64,000 nucleotides of DNA. It comes from Massilia sp. CFBP 13721. Lineage in GTDB: Bacteria; Pseudomonadota; Gammaproteobacteria; Burkholderiales; Burkholderiaceae_D. Numbering within the stretch: position 1 is the first letter of the stretch; each line of letters begins with the position of its first letter. The position numbers and the translations under genes are program-made. A model generated the notes under the pieces. That model saw only the letters and a program-made list of their open reading frames with translations, made no database searches and was not told the origin of the DNA. The stretch spans positions 1,965 to 65,964 of the forward strand of contig NZ_JACYUY010000015.1 in NCBI RefSeq assembly GCF_014842025.1. The letters run 5' to 3'. Below, one piece after another: positions 17,649-26,193 of this stretch.

Positions 17649-20093
17649 ATGAGTGACACAGCGAGGCAGGGCTTCCTGCTGACGCGCCACTGGCACGATG
17701 TTGTCAATAACGGCGCCGATGGGACCGGCGGCGTCGAGGTCGAGCTCTGGCTCGCCACCGACGACGGTCCATGCCGCCTGCGCCTGCCGGTGGCGGAGGC
17801 GGTCGCCTTTGTTCCGGCCGAGCAGGAGGCGGCGGCGAGGAGCCTGTTGCAACGCGAACGCGGTGTCGAACTGCGTCCGCTCGCCTTGTGCGACTTCCGC
17901 GGGCGTCCCGTGCTTGGCCTGTACTGCCGCCACTACCGCCATCTGCTGCGGCTGGAGAAGCGCCTGCGCGAGCACGGGATCGACGTCTACGAGGCCGACA
18001 TCCGTCCGCCCGAGCGCTACCTGATGGAGCGCTTCATCACGGCGCCGGTGGCGTTTGCGGGCACGCCGGCCCCTGGCGACCCCGCGCTGCTGCTGGACGC
18101 ATACCTGAAACCAGCGCCCGGCTACCGTCCGCGGCTGCGCACCGTCTCGCTCGACATCGAAACCACCATGCAGGGCGAGTTGCGCTCGATCGGCCTGGAA
18201 GGCTGCGGCCAGCGCCAGGTGTACATGCTGGGGCCGCCGAACGGCGACCCAGCCGGGCTCGATTTCGAGCTGGAATATTGCGACACGCGCCTGGCCTTGC
18301 TGGAGAAGCTCGAAGCGTGGATGGCGCGCCATGATCCGGACGCCATCATCGGCTGGAGCGTGATCGGGTTCGACCTGCGCGTGCTGCAGGAGCACGCCGA
18401 ACGCCTGGGGCATCCGCTGCGCATCGGCCGCGGCGGCACGTCGATGGAGTGGCGGAACAACGCCAATGCCAAGGCCGGGACGGAACGAGGGACTGAAAGG
18501 GAAGCGCGCTATTTCGCGTGCCTGCCCGGCCGCCTGGTCATCGACGGCATCGAGGCGTTGCGCTCGGCCACTTGGAGTTTTCCTTCGTTCAGCCTGGAGA
18601 ACGTGGCGCAAAGCCTGCTGGGCGAGGGCAAGGCGATCGACAATCCCTACGACCGCATGGCGTCCATCGACCGCATGTTCGCGCAGGACAAGCCTGCGCT
18701 GGCGCGCTACAACCTGAAGGACTGCGAGCTGGTCACCCGCATCTTCGACAAGACCAACCTGATGGCCTTCCTGCTGGAGCGCGCCAGTGTCACCGGCCTG
18801 GCGGCGGACCGCAGCGGCGGATCGGTTGCCGCGTTCGAGCACGCCTACATTCCGCTGATGCACCGCCTGGGCCGGGTGGCGCCCAACATCGGCGACGTGC
18901 CCGGCGCTGACAGCGCGGGCGGCTTCGTCATGGATTCGCGCGCGGGCCTTTACGATTCGGTGCTGGTGCTCGACTACAAAAGCCTCTATCCGTCGATCAT
19001 CCGCACCTTCCTGATCGATCCGGTGGGGCTAGTCGCGGGGCTGGAGGAGCTTGAACCCGACACCGTGCCGGGTTTTCGTGGCGCGCGCTTTTCGCGCACG
19101 CGGCACTGCCTGCCAGGCATCGTCACGCGCGTGTGGGAGGGCCGGGAGGCGGCCAAGCGCGCCGGCAACCAGCCGCTGTCGCAGGCGCTGAAGATCATCA
19201 TGAACGCCATGTACGGCGTGCTCGGGACCACCGGCTGCCGCTTCTTCGATGCGCGGCTGGCTTCCTCGATCACCATGCGCGGCCACGAGATCATGCACCG
19301 CACGCGCGCGCTGATCGAGGCGCGCGGCTACCAGGTCATCTATGGCGACACCGACTCCACCTTCGTGTGGCTCGGCGACACTGGTGCCAAACCCCATGCC
19401 GACGTTGACGCGCTGCGCATCGGGCACGAACTGGTCGAGCACGTCAATGGCTGGTGGCGCACGCACCTGCGCGAGGAGCTTGGGCTCGACAGTGCGCTCG
19501 AGCTGGAGGTCGACACCCATTTCCGGCGCTTCCTGATGCCGACCGTGCGCGGCTCCGATGAAGGCAGCAAGAAACGCTATGCCGGCCTGGCCGGCACGCC
19601 CGGTGGTGGCGAGGAGATCGTGTACAAGGGCCTGGAGGCGGTACGCACCGACTGGACTCCGTTGGCGCAGCAGTTCCAGCAGGGCCTGTACGGCCGCATC
19701 TTCCGGCGCGAACCCTATGAAGATTACGTGCGCGCCTACGTGGCGAGCACCCTGCGCGGGGACTTCGACGACCTGCTCGTCTACCGCAAGCGCCTGCGCC
19801 GGCCGCTCCAGGAATACGAGCGCAACGTGCCGCCCCACGTGCGCGCCGCCCGCATCGCCGACGACTTCCATATCGCCCGGGGCCGGCGCGCGCAATACCG
19901 CAATGGCGGCTGGATCCGCTACCTGATGACCACCGCCGGGCCGCAACCGCTGGAAGCCTGGGAAGAGAAGCGCTCGCCGATCGACTACGAACACTACCTG
20001 GCAAAGCAGCTCGAACCCGTCGCCGACGGCATCCTACCGTTTGTCGGCGACAGTTTTGCACGCCTTACCAGCCTGCAGGGCGCATTGTTCTGA
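17649..20093 (+). CDS. polB: DNA polymerase II (family B)
   Basis: An 814-residue family B polymerase, close to E. coli PolB (783). The exonuclease motif I is LDIETT (Asp169, Glu171). Polymerase motif A is DYKSLYPSIIRTF (Asp442). The motif B region has KIIMNAMYGVLGTTGCRFFD. Motif C is YGDTDSTF (Asp567 and Asp569), followed by KKRYAGL. All catalytic acids are present, so the enzyme should be active for replication restart and translesion synthesis. E. coli polB is under LexA control; here no LexA box was found upstream, but one lies about 540 bp after its stop. Confidence 0.95.
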   Translation: MSDTARQGFLLTRHWHDVVNNGADGTGGVEVELWLATDDGPCRLRLPVAEAVAFVPAEQEAAARSLLQRERGVELRPLALCDFRGRPVLGLYCRHYRHLLRLEKRLREHGIDVYEADIRPPERYLMERFITAPVAFAGTPAPGDPALLLDAYLKPAPGYRPRLRTVSLDIETTMQGELRSIGLEGCGQRQVYMLGPPNGDPAGLDFELEYCDTRLALLEKLEAWMARHDPDAIIGWSVIGFDLRVLQEHAERLGHPLRIGRGGTSMEWRNNANAKAGTERGTEREARYFACLPGRLVIDGIEALRSATWSFPSFSLENVAQSLLGEGKAIDNPYDRMASIDRMFAQDKPALARYNLKDCELVTRIFDKTNLMAFLLERASVTGLAADRSGGSVAAFEHAYIPLMHRLGRVAPNIGDVPGADSAGGFVMDSRAGLYDSVLVLDYKSLYPSIIRTFLIDPVGLVAGLEELEPDTVPGFRGARFSRTRHCLPGIVTRVWEGREAAKRAGNQPLSQALKIIMNAMYGVLGTTGCRFFDARLASSITMRGHEIMHRTRALIEARGYQVIYGDTDSTFVWLGDTGAKPHADVDALRIGHELVEHVNGWWRTHLREELGLDSALELEVDTHFRRFLMPTVRGSDEGSKKRYAGLAGTPGGGEEIVYKGLEAVRTDWTPLAQQFQQGLYGRIFRREPYEDYVRAYVASTLRGDFDDLLVYRKRLRRPLQEYERNVPPHVRAARIADDFHIARGRRAQYRNGGWIRYLMTTAGPQPLEAWEEKRSPIDYEHYLAKQLEPVADGILPFVGDSFARLTSLQGALF

Positions 20094-20164
20094 CGCTATT
20101 GACGGATTCGCTGGCGCTGGCACGGCCGCGCATGCCGGCCGCACCACGCATCATGCAATGGATA

Positions 20165-20428
20165 TTATTGCGCCTGCTCCTGTTGAAACTGGGTACGCTG
20201 CATCTCGACTTCCTGCATGAATCCTTCGAATTCGGCGGCAGTCTCGATACGGCGTACGACCTGGTCATTGCTGTCCTCGAGGGAAAAGGTTCCGTTTCGC
20301 TCCAGGATGCCCAGGATGGTAGCCCGGACATTCGCAAGTGACGCATCGCTACCTGTCGTGACCAACGCGGTCCATGTGTCCTCAGCAATCGAAACGTCGT
20401 GTTCCAGAAAATGTAGTGTGAAATTCAT
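20165..20428 (-). CDS. Small hypothetical protein (87 residues)
   Basis: An 87-residue soluble protein (MNFTLHFLEHDVSIAEDTWT...) ending in a charged, glutamine-rich tail (EGFMQEVEMQRTQFQQEQAQ) likely to be helical. The ribosome-binding site AGAGGA lies just before ATG 20428, which supports a real gene. It is convergent with polB, 71 bp away. I recognise no family. Confidence 0.6.
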   Translation of the reverse strand: MNFTLHFLEHDVSIAEDTWTALVTTGSDASLANVRATILGILERNGTFSLEDSNDQVVRRIETAAEFEGFMQEVEMQRTQFQQEQAQ

Positions 20429-20953
20429 TGTTCATCCTCTGTGAATAAGTTATTGACAAGCCGGTCGTGTCGCTCATTGCAAGTTCCTCGCAACTATTCC
20501 GGGTCACGAGTTGATGCGAGTGCGTGCCGCCGGGCTCGTGTGGAAAATCGCATGGAACAGTGGCGTCATCGGATCTGGCCAAGCAGTGCGTCGTCCTGCC
20601 GCTTCTTCTCGATCACCGAACGAAAGCCATCATACTGTATAAACGTACAGTAGCTGCGCACGCTAGCGATGTTGCACCGGAGATACGAATGGTCGGGCAT
20701 CGGGCCTGGAATGGCAGGCTGGGCAGCGCGCGGCCGCGACGCGAAACTCGTGCAGGCACTGGGGAGCCGCCGAAGCACCATCGTCGCTTCATTGACCGGC
20801 CGACGGACCAAGGACGTTTGATAAAACCCTTTCTTGTGGTCAGAACGACAAGGTCGTACACTGAGCTATTCTGAACGGCGGCATCCGGCCAGAATGGGTT
20901 AATCAACCCTAGTGCAAAAATTCCGCTAACGCAGCGCATAATCAACGACAACA
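20429..20953. other. 525-bp stretch with an SOS box but no convincing gene
   Basis: I saw no reading frame with a family match. A 50-codon frame (MLHRRYEWSGIGPGMAGWAA..., 20669-20821) starts 17 bp after the SOS box on the plus strand but has no ribosome-binding site. Short minus-strand frames likewise lack support. The stretch may hold a decayed SOS gene or a short unrecognised one. Confidence 0.4.
20633..20652. promoter_or_regulatory. LexA-binding SOS box
   Basis: TACTGTATAAACGTACAGTA has the CTGT-N8-ACAG core (CTGT 20635-20638, ACAG 20647-20650) inside symmetric TA/TA flanks, close to the E. coli LexA consensus. It would make a nearby promoter DNA-damage inducible. The target gene is unclear: the 87-residue gene starts 205 bp away on the minus strand, and only a 50-codon frame lies immediately on the plus side. 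Confidence 0.75.
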
Positions 20954-21238
20954 ATGGACCGAAAACTTAGCAGGACGGAGTTGCTGGGAAAGCTGAAATC
21001 GATAAGTCAGCCTAAAGCGCATGGTCTAACCCAACAAACAATCGAAAAGACCTTAATCGATTTCTGGGCTGGGTGCCCCGACCCTGTCCAGGCCAGGCGG
21101 CTCGTAGCCGAGTGTCTTGAGCCAATGTCGGATGAGGAGCTTGTTGATCGCGCCTTGGTAATGCCAACGCGTCCGATTTCCGATGTGCCGATTTCAATCA
21201 TTCCGGTCGATCATCCTGCCCGTGCTACAGCGGATTGA
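20954..21238 (+). CDS. Hypothetical 94-residue protein
   Basis: A 94-residue soluble protein (MDRKLSRTELLGKLKSISQP...) that is likely helical, with a segment resembling a small regulatory or immunity-type protein (IDFWAGCPDPVQARRLVAEC, then MSDEELVDRAL). Lower GC than its surroundings and a weak ribosome-binding site suggest acquired DNA. No family recognised. Confidence 0.45.
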   Translation: MDRKLSRTELLGKLKSISQPKAHGLTQQTIEKTLIDFWAGCPDPVQARRLVAECLEPMSDEELVDRALVMPTRPISDVPISIIPVDHPARATAD

Positions 21239-21274
21239 CCGTTTGATCCGGGTCGTAAACGGACGCTACAATAG

Positions 21275-21299
21275 GTCCGCAATCGGGTCGATAGCGGAC
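21275..21299. repeat. GTCCGC-N13-GCGGAC hairpin repeat, unit 1
   Basis: GTCCGC (21275-21280) pairs with GCGGAC (21294-21299) around AATCGGGTCGATA. It is one of three related hairpins in the island. Confidence 0.65.
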
Positions 21300-21355
21300 G
21301 TACTTGCCACTCTACGAAATTTTTCGATTCGGCAACATGTTATTCTGATCAAGCC

Positions 21356-21379
21356 GTCCGCAATCGATCAGAAGCGGAC
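21356..21379. repeat. GTCCGC-N12-GCGGAC hairpin repeat, unit 2
   Basis: GTCCGC (21356-21361) pairs with GCGGAC (21374-21379) around AATCGATCAGAA. The loop differs at only two bases from the loop of the copy that carries the IS element (AATC-GGCC-AGAA). Confidence 0.65.
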
Positions 21380-21501
21380 CTTTATCCCTTGTATAGATAT
21401 TCGGTAAGCTTTATTTTTCTCGCGTGTCCAAAAGGGCTTCCAAGTAGGCCGTTCAACCCGATAAGTATTTTTAACTCACGTCAAAGAGAAATATTAAACA
21501 T

Positions 21502-22257
21502 ATGGAGATAACTGCAAGCTCGGGTGTATTTGTGACGCTGATAATTATGTCGACTCTTTTCGGATGCTCGACTAATGAATTGCACGAGGCTGGAAAATCT
21601 AATTCTGACGTTCAATTTTCAGGGACGCGAGTCCCGTCAAGAGCACTTTCTCTTAGTGTTGCAAAGGAGCTATTAATTAACGAGAGTATTCAGTTTAAAT
21701 CGGCCTCTTTGCTCGCATCGGAGAGGCCTATGATAAAGCAAGAAATTTCCGAACTGGAGCTTGGCGTAATCTCTGGAGAAGGAAATGTTGAGAAGCATTC
21801 GCTCATGCGGTTCTCGACATTACCGGCAGCGCTCAATTACTTTACTCATAGCCACTCAGGGTTCACGGAGGCAGGTATAGATTTGTTCGGTAGAGGTTCA
21901 GTCTTGTACTGGAATAGTCGCGCTCCATTTCAAAACGGGGTTATTGCTGCTGCGCCTAACCAAGTTCGCCTGATCAATGGACGCTTGTATTCCGGGGATT
22001 CAGCCTTCACGCTGGAAATCAAGGAACCAAGTGGGGAAATAGCCGTGGAAGAATGCGCACCGTCTGAACGAATTCCAGCAAACATCATTCATAGCAAGCT
22101 GACAGGGAATGCGACAGTCTTTCTTTGCAAGACGTCCTTTGGAATTAATGCAGAAATTTGGTATCTGGATGACTATGCACGCTATATCACCCGTTCCGTC
22201 TATGACGACGATGGCTTTCAATCCCGATTCACCGTGAGAGAAATTAAATTCAGTTAA
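21502..22257 (+). CDS. Predicted lipoprotein, unknown function
   Basis: A 251-residue protein with an N-terminal hydrophobic stretch (residues 9-21) and the lipobox LFGCS, so it should be acylated at Cys22. The mature part is beta-rich, with two later cysteines (VEECAPS and FLCKTSF). Base composition is clearly lower in GC than the window average. It sits between hairpin repeats and the IS element and points away from the preceding 94-residue gene by 260 bp. I recognise no family. Confidence 0.6.
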   Translation: MEITASSGVFVTLIIMSTLFGCSTNELHEAGKSNSDVQFSGTRVPSRALSLSVAKELLINESIQFKSASLLASERPMIKQEISELELGVISGEGNVEKHSLMRFSTLPAALNYFTHSHSGFTEAGIDLFGRGSVLYWNSRAPFQNGVIAAAPNQVRLINGRLYSGDSAFTLEIKEPSGEIAVEECAPSERIPANIIHSKLTGNATVFLCKTSFGINAEIWYLDDYARYITRSVYDDDGFQSRFTVREIKFS

Positions 22258-22351
22258 TATGTATGTATCAATAGAAACAGTTTTCTATCGCCGCCTGACT
22301 TGAGCATCTGCACGACAGTTCGATTACGGTCGGGAGCGGACGCTACAACAA

Positions 22352-22365
22352 GTCTGCAATCGGCC
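22352..22365. repeat. Left half of a hairpin repeat (unit 3) split by the IS element
   Basis: GTCTGC-AATC-GGCC lies at the IS left edge; the other half GGCC-AGAA-GCGGCC resumes at 24048-24059. Removing the IS and one GGCC gives GTCTGCAATCGGCCAGAAGC followed by GGCC, a unit that aligns with unit 2 at 21356-21379. Confidence 0.7.
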
Positions 22366-24047
22366 CAGCCCGTGTAAAAACTCAAAATAAAGGACTAGCG
22401 GCCGATTTGTACGCGCCAACGCTCATTCTGGAGAATACCAAGGCGTTCCAGGCCGCATAGTCCCATTTGGGCAGCTTCATCAATGGCAGCACAGAAAACG
22501 CTTCAAACAGGGCGTGCAGCGTCGGAAAACAGGCGTACGCCCGGATTGCTGCCAGCATCTTCTCAATGCCTAAAATCGCAATCAAGCGCCTGAAGTTATA
22601 GGCGAGCACGTGCAGACTCATCTCGGATTTCACACGCTCCAGACCTTTTGTCAGGAAATGCGTCGCTCCCATCCATGCCTTGATCGTCGCATACGGATGC
22701 TCGACAGTCGAGCGCCGAATTCGCATAGCGTCCGGCGCCTGCTCGAGACGTAACTGCATGTCGTCGAGCACGTTCTGGTGCTCCCATCGAGTCACTCGCC
22801 GCTGCGCGCTCGGCGTGCATTTGTCCTTGAGTAGACAGCCCTTACAGTTGGAGCTCCAATAGCGGTGGTTTGTCATGCCTTTTTCGACGCTCGCGAAACG
22901 CCATATCAGGGACTCGCCCGCCGGGCAACGATACTCATTCTTTGACGGGTCATAAATGAAGTCGGCCTTGTCGAACCGGCCGTCGGCTTTGGCCCCTGAG
23001 GTTTTCGTGGGTGGTACCAAAGTGCAGATGCCTGCTTCATGACAGGCCAGTATTTCTTCGCCCTTGAAGTAGCCGCGGTCCGCAATTGCTGTCAGTGTCG
23101 CCGTGCCGATTGCAGCACGAGCTTTCTTGGCCATGCCAGACAACTGATCGCGGTCGCTGCCGTTATTGGTTACCTCGTGTTCGACAATCAAATGATGTTT
23201 GGCGTCGACTGCAGTTTGCACGTTATAGCCAACGATGCCTGAGCCGCGCGTCATCATCGAGCGCGAGTCCGGGTCGGTAAGCGAGATCTGCGTTTCGCCA
23301 GTCTCTATCAGCTTCGCTTCAATTTCCTTAAGCGTAGCCATTTGAGATTTCATCGCTGCGATCTTGTCGTTCAGACGAACGCTTTTCGACTGTGCAGTGC
23401 CTGGCTCCTGCCGGTCAGCCGTATCAAGTTCTGCCAGGTAGCGACCGATATTCGCTTCGATCTCCGCCATCCTGCGCTTGAGTTTTGCATCTGTAAAATT
23501 GCGGTCGCTGCTGTTGACGGCCTTGAACTTGCTGCCGTCGATCGCGACGACCGCATCCGAGAAAAGATCCAGCTGCTGGCACAGTACGACGAACTGCCGA
23601 CAAACCTTGCCGATCGCCTTGCCGTTATTTTTTCGGAAGTTCGCTATCGTCTTGAAATCCGGCGCCAAGCGTCCCGTCAGCCACATCAGCTCGACGTTGC
23701 GCTGGGCCTCGCACTCCAGCCGTCGGCTCGATTGAATACGGTTGAGGTACCCGTAAATATAAAGCTTGAGCAGCACGGCGGGATGGTAAGCCGGTCGTCC
23801 CGTCTTCGCCGGGTGCACGCGCCCGAATCCGAGGCTGGCAAGATCAAGCTCTTCGACAAACACATCGACTACACGAACCGGATTATCGTCAGTCACGTAG
23901 TCGTCCAGATGCTCCGGCAGCAGCGTGCCTTGCCCGCGTTCTTCGCCTTCGATAAAGCGCTTCATTTGGCACCCCAGTGATGAGATACTTCCTCAACGTT
24001 TAGCGGACCGGTTTCGTTTACATCGGCCTGCGTTTTTACACAGGCTG
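22366..24047. mobile_element. IS1182-family insertion sequence, apparently intact (1682 bp)
   Basis: The ends are CAGCCCGTGTAAAAAC (22366-22381) and, in inverse, CAGCCTGTGTAAAAAC (24032-24047): a 16-bp terminal inverted repeat with one mismatch. GGCC flanks both ends (22362-22365 and 24048-24051) as an apparent 4-bp target duplication. A single full-length transposase gene fills the inside. The target was the loop of a GTCCGC/GCGGAC-type hairpin repeat, which can be reconstructed exactly. Confidence 0.85.
22382..23965 (-). CDS. IS1182-family transposase
   Basis: A 527-residue DDE transposase. The N-terminal domain starts MKRFIEGEERGQGTLLPEHL with the family segment RPAYHPAVLLKLYIYGYLNR. The catalytic residues are probably Asp143 (VAIDGSKFK), Asp296 (AIADRGYF) and Glu422 (STVEHPYATIK). 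A cysteine cluster (Cys347, Cys374, Cys377, Cys383) resembles a zinc-binding insert known in this family. The stop codon abuts the left inverted repeat. No frameshift or stop is seen, so the element may be mobile. Confidence 0.93.
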   Translation of the reverse strand: MKRFIEGEERGQGTLLPEHLDDYVTDDNPVRVVDVFVEELDLASLGFGRVHPAKTGRPAYHPAVLLKLYIYGYLNRIQSSRRLECEAQRNVELMWLTGRLAPDFKTIANFRKNNGKAIGKVCRQFVVLCQQLDLFSDAVVAIDGSKFKAVNSSDRNFTDAKLKRRMAEIEANIGRYLAELDTADRQEPGTAQSKSVRLNDKIAAMKSQMATLKEIEAKLIETGETQISLTDPDSRSMMTRGSGIVGYNVQTAVDAKHHLIVEHEVTNNGSDRDQLSGMAKKARAAIGTATLTAIADRGYFKGEEILACHEAGICTLVPPTKTSGAKADGRFDKADFIYDPSKNEYRCPAGESLIWRFASVEKGMTNHRYWSSNCKGCLLKDKCTPSAQRRVTRWEHQNVLDDMQLRLEQAPDAMRIRRSTVEHPYATIKAWMGATHFLTKGLERVKSEMSLHVLAYNFRRLIAILGIEKMLAAIRAYACFPTLHALFEAFSVLPLMKLPKWDYAAWNALVFSRMSVGAYKSAASPLF

Positions 24048-24105
24048 GGCCAGAAGCGGCCGCAATTACATCGAACCTACACGACAGCACGAGCAAAGAA
24101 CGCCT

Positions 24106-24678
24106 ATGAATGATTTTGAACAGTTCTCTTACAAGAAAATTTGCGCTGCGTTAGCGGACATCGATCCATCTGCCGTCCCAGATATATACGCGTTGTCATT
24201 CTTCGTTTACGACAATGACGACGATCCACGTTATCCCGTTCTCCAAGTGGGCTACAACACCCTGAAGCATGTGGTGGACAGCGCAGCCTCTGCATCCAGT
24301 GTTGAAGAAGCGAAATGGAACTTCGCATTCTGGCTCCAGAACGAACTGGAGTTCATTGGTGTGCCTGAGACGGAGGACGCACGACTGCTAGAAGAGCTTT
24401 TGAGGTCGCGAAGCCTTTGGTACACGGACGAAGATGAGGAAGCCGACTTTGATCGATGCATGCAGATTGGAAGCGACATAACCGCCTACTTCGTGGACGC
24501 ATGTGTTCGGATCGCTCAAGCGCTGCACGAAAATGGGGTCATCGAGCAGCAGTTTTCCTGTCCGATCCCAGTTGTCGTGCATGAGCTTGAATACTACGAC
24601 AAGATTGCCGTACAAACCCAATCGGCCAACCCCATTGGATTGGCAAAGGAATTTGCAGACTGGATTGCCCGTATGTAG
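24106..24678 (+). CDS. Hypothetical protein, DUF4303-like (possible immunity-type protein)
   Basis: A 190-residue acidic soluble protein (MNDFEQFSYKKICAALADID...) with the segment DIYALSFFVYDNDDDPRYPV near the N-terminus. This pattern resembles DUF4303-type proteins, some of which act as immunity proteins of polymorphic toxins. The start lacks a strong ribosome-binding site. It lies just beyond the IS element in the AT-richer island, and no toxin gene is beside it. The family call is tentative. Confidence 0.5.
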   Translation: MNDFEQFSYKKICAALADIDPSAVPDIYALSFFVYDNDDDPRYPVLQVGYNTLKHVVDSAASASSVEEAKWNFAFWLQNELEFIGVPETEDARLLEELLRSRSLWYTDEDEEADFDRCMQIGSDITAYFVDACVRIAQALHENGVIEQQFSCPIPVVVHELEYYDKIAVQTQSANPIGLAKEFADWIARM

Positions 24679-24776
24679 TCTGTGTCCGCTTTGGGTCCAG
24701 CGTGGCAGCGCATTCACGAAGCGATTCCGCCAAGGCTTTGAAAACACCACCAGATCATGTGGGAGCGAACTTGCTC

Positions 24777-26108
24777 TTACCGGAACAGCGAATCCCAGCC
24801 CGCCTTGGGCGACATGTCGGCCAGGTTCCATGCAGCCGGATCGAAGGCGCGGCGCGTCGCCGCATAGTTGGGGTAGCCGCTCGATTGCGCTTCCGAATCG
24901 ACGATCAGGCCGCGCCCCTCGGCGACGTCGGAGATGATCTTGAAGTCGATCGGATCGCGCTTCCACGGCCGCATGCCCGCGCTCATGTAGATCGCGGTTT
25001 CCAGCCGGGCGCTCGGCAGCGGCTTCAGGTTGGGAGGGAGGTAGGGCGTTCTGGCTTCGACGATGCGCGCGCCGGAGGTGGTATAGCTGCCGGTCTGCGG
25101 CAAGGGCTTGCCGTGGGCGTCGACCGCCAGGTTATCGCGCAGGTAGAGGTTGACGTCGCCGGCGCCGCCCAGGCTGAACAGCGGCACGCCCGGCAGCGTG
25201 TCGACACCGCCGCGCGCCACGTTGCCGACCAGGGTCACGATGCCGGGCTGCGGCGCGTGCGTGTCCCATTCGTGGGCGATCAGGTTGTAGTGGATCGCGC
25301 GGGCGCCGAAGTCGTGGATCAGGTTGTTCACGACGGCCACGTGGGCGCCGCCCTTGACCAGCGGATTGCGCTCGTGGTTGGCGTTGTACAGGTTGCCGTA
25401 GATGAGCACCCGGTTGGCGTTGTCGTGGACCAGCGTGCCTTTCGAATGCTCGCCCTTGTTGTGCGTCGAATCGCGTAAACCCTCGGCGACGATGTTGTGG
25501 CTGAAGGTGATGCGGCGCGAGGTCGCCTGGCGCCATTCCTCGACGCCCGCGCCATTGAAGCGCGGCCCGGACGCCGACAGGTTTTCGTCGGTGGCCCAGC
25601 TGAAGCTGCAATGGTCGACGATGACGTTGTCGGCGGCGCTGGTGGAGAGGCCATCGGCGTTCCAGCCGCTCTTCTTTGCGCGTCCGAATTCCCCGGGGCG
25701 CACCGCGATGTGCTGGACGATTACGTCGTGGGTGGCGACGCCGAATTCGCCGCGGATGACGGTGATGCCGGGATCGGGTGCGGTCTGGCCGGCGATCGTC
25801 AGGTGCGGTTCGCGAATGCGGATGCTCGCGCCCTGCAGGTCGATCACGCCGCCCACTTCGAACACGACGATGCGCGGCCCTGTTTCGGCCACCGCGTCAG
25901 CGAACGAGCCTGCGCCGGCCGCGTTCAGGTTGGTCACGCGAATGATCTTGCCGCCGGCGCCGCCGGTCGTGTCGGCCCAGCCTTTGGCGTCGATGCCGGC
26001 GCGCGACAGTGGGCCCGGATCGGTGAAAGGCGTGGAAGGCGCAGCTGCCTGGGCATGCAGGCAGCTGCAGGCCAGCGCCAGCGCGCCGAGGCGCAACGAG
26101 TTTCGCAT
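24777..26108 (-). CDS. Pectate lyase-like secreted protein (PL1-type parallel beta-helix)
   Basis: A 443-residue secreted protein. The signal peptide (MRNSLRLGALALACSCLHAQ) is followed by GAGGKIIRVTNLNAAGAGSF, VVFEVGGVIDLQG, IRIREPHLTIAGQTAPDPGI and DNVIVDHCSFSWATDENLS. These are marks of the polysaccharide-lyase-1/pectate lyase beta-helix fold. It should cut homogalacturonan or a related acidic glycan outside the cell. GGAG lies 5 bp before ATG 26108. It follows a type-B carboxylesterase gene by 85 bp on the same strand, probably in one transcript. Catalytic residues were not confirmed. Confidence 0.78.
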   Translation of the reverse strand: MRNSLRLGALALACSCLHAQAAAPSTPFTDPGPLSRAGIDAKGWADTTGGAGGKIIRVTNLNAAGAGSFADAVAETGPRIVVFEVGGVIDLQGASIRIREPHLTIAGQTAPDPGITVIRGEFGVATHDVIVQHIAVRPGEFGRAKKSGWNADGLSTSAADNVIVDHCSFSWATDENLSASGPRFNGAGVEEWRQATSRRITFSHNIVAEGLRDSTHNKGEHSKGTLVHDNANRVLIYGNLYNANHERNPLVKGGAHVAVVNNLIHDFGARAIHYNLIAHEWDTHAPQPGIVTLVGNVARGGVDTLPGVPLFSLGGAGDVNLYLRDNLAVDAHGKPLPQTGSYTTSGARIVEARTPYLPPNLKPLPSARLETAIYMSAGMRPWKRDPIDFKIISDVAEGRGLIVDSEAQSSGYPNYAATRRAFDPAAWNLADMSPKAGWDSLFR

Positions 26109-26193
26109 GGTGGTCTCCAGTTTTGTTGTGCAGAAATTATGACACAACCAATTCCGTCTGGCTGGACCAGAGAGGAAAGATTGGCTGGACCTG

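Noticed and set aside
20669..20821. A 50-codon frame after the SOS box as a damage-inducible gene
   Set aside because: No ribosome-binding site and no family match. It is kept only as a remark in the intergenic entry.
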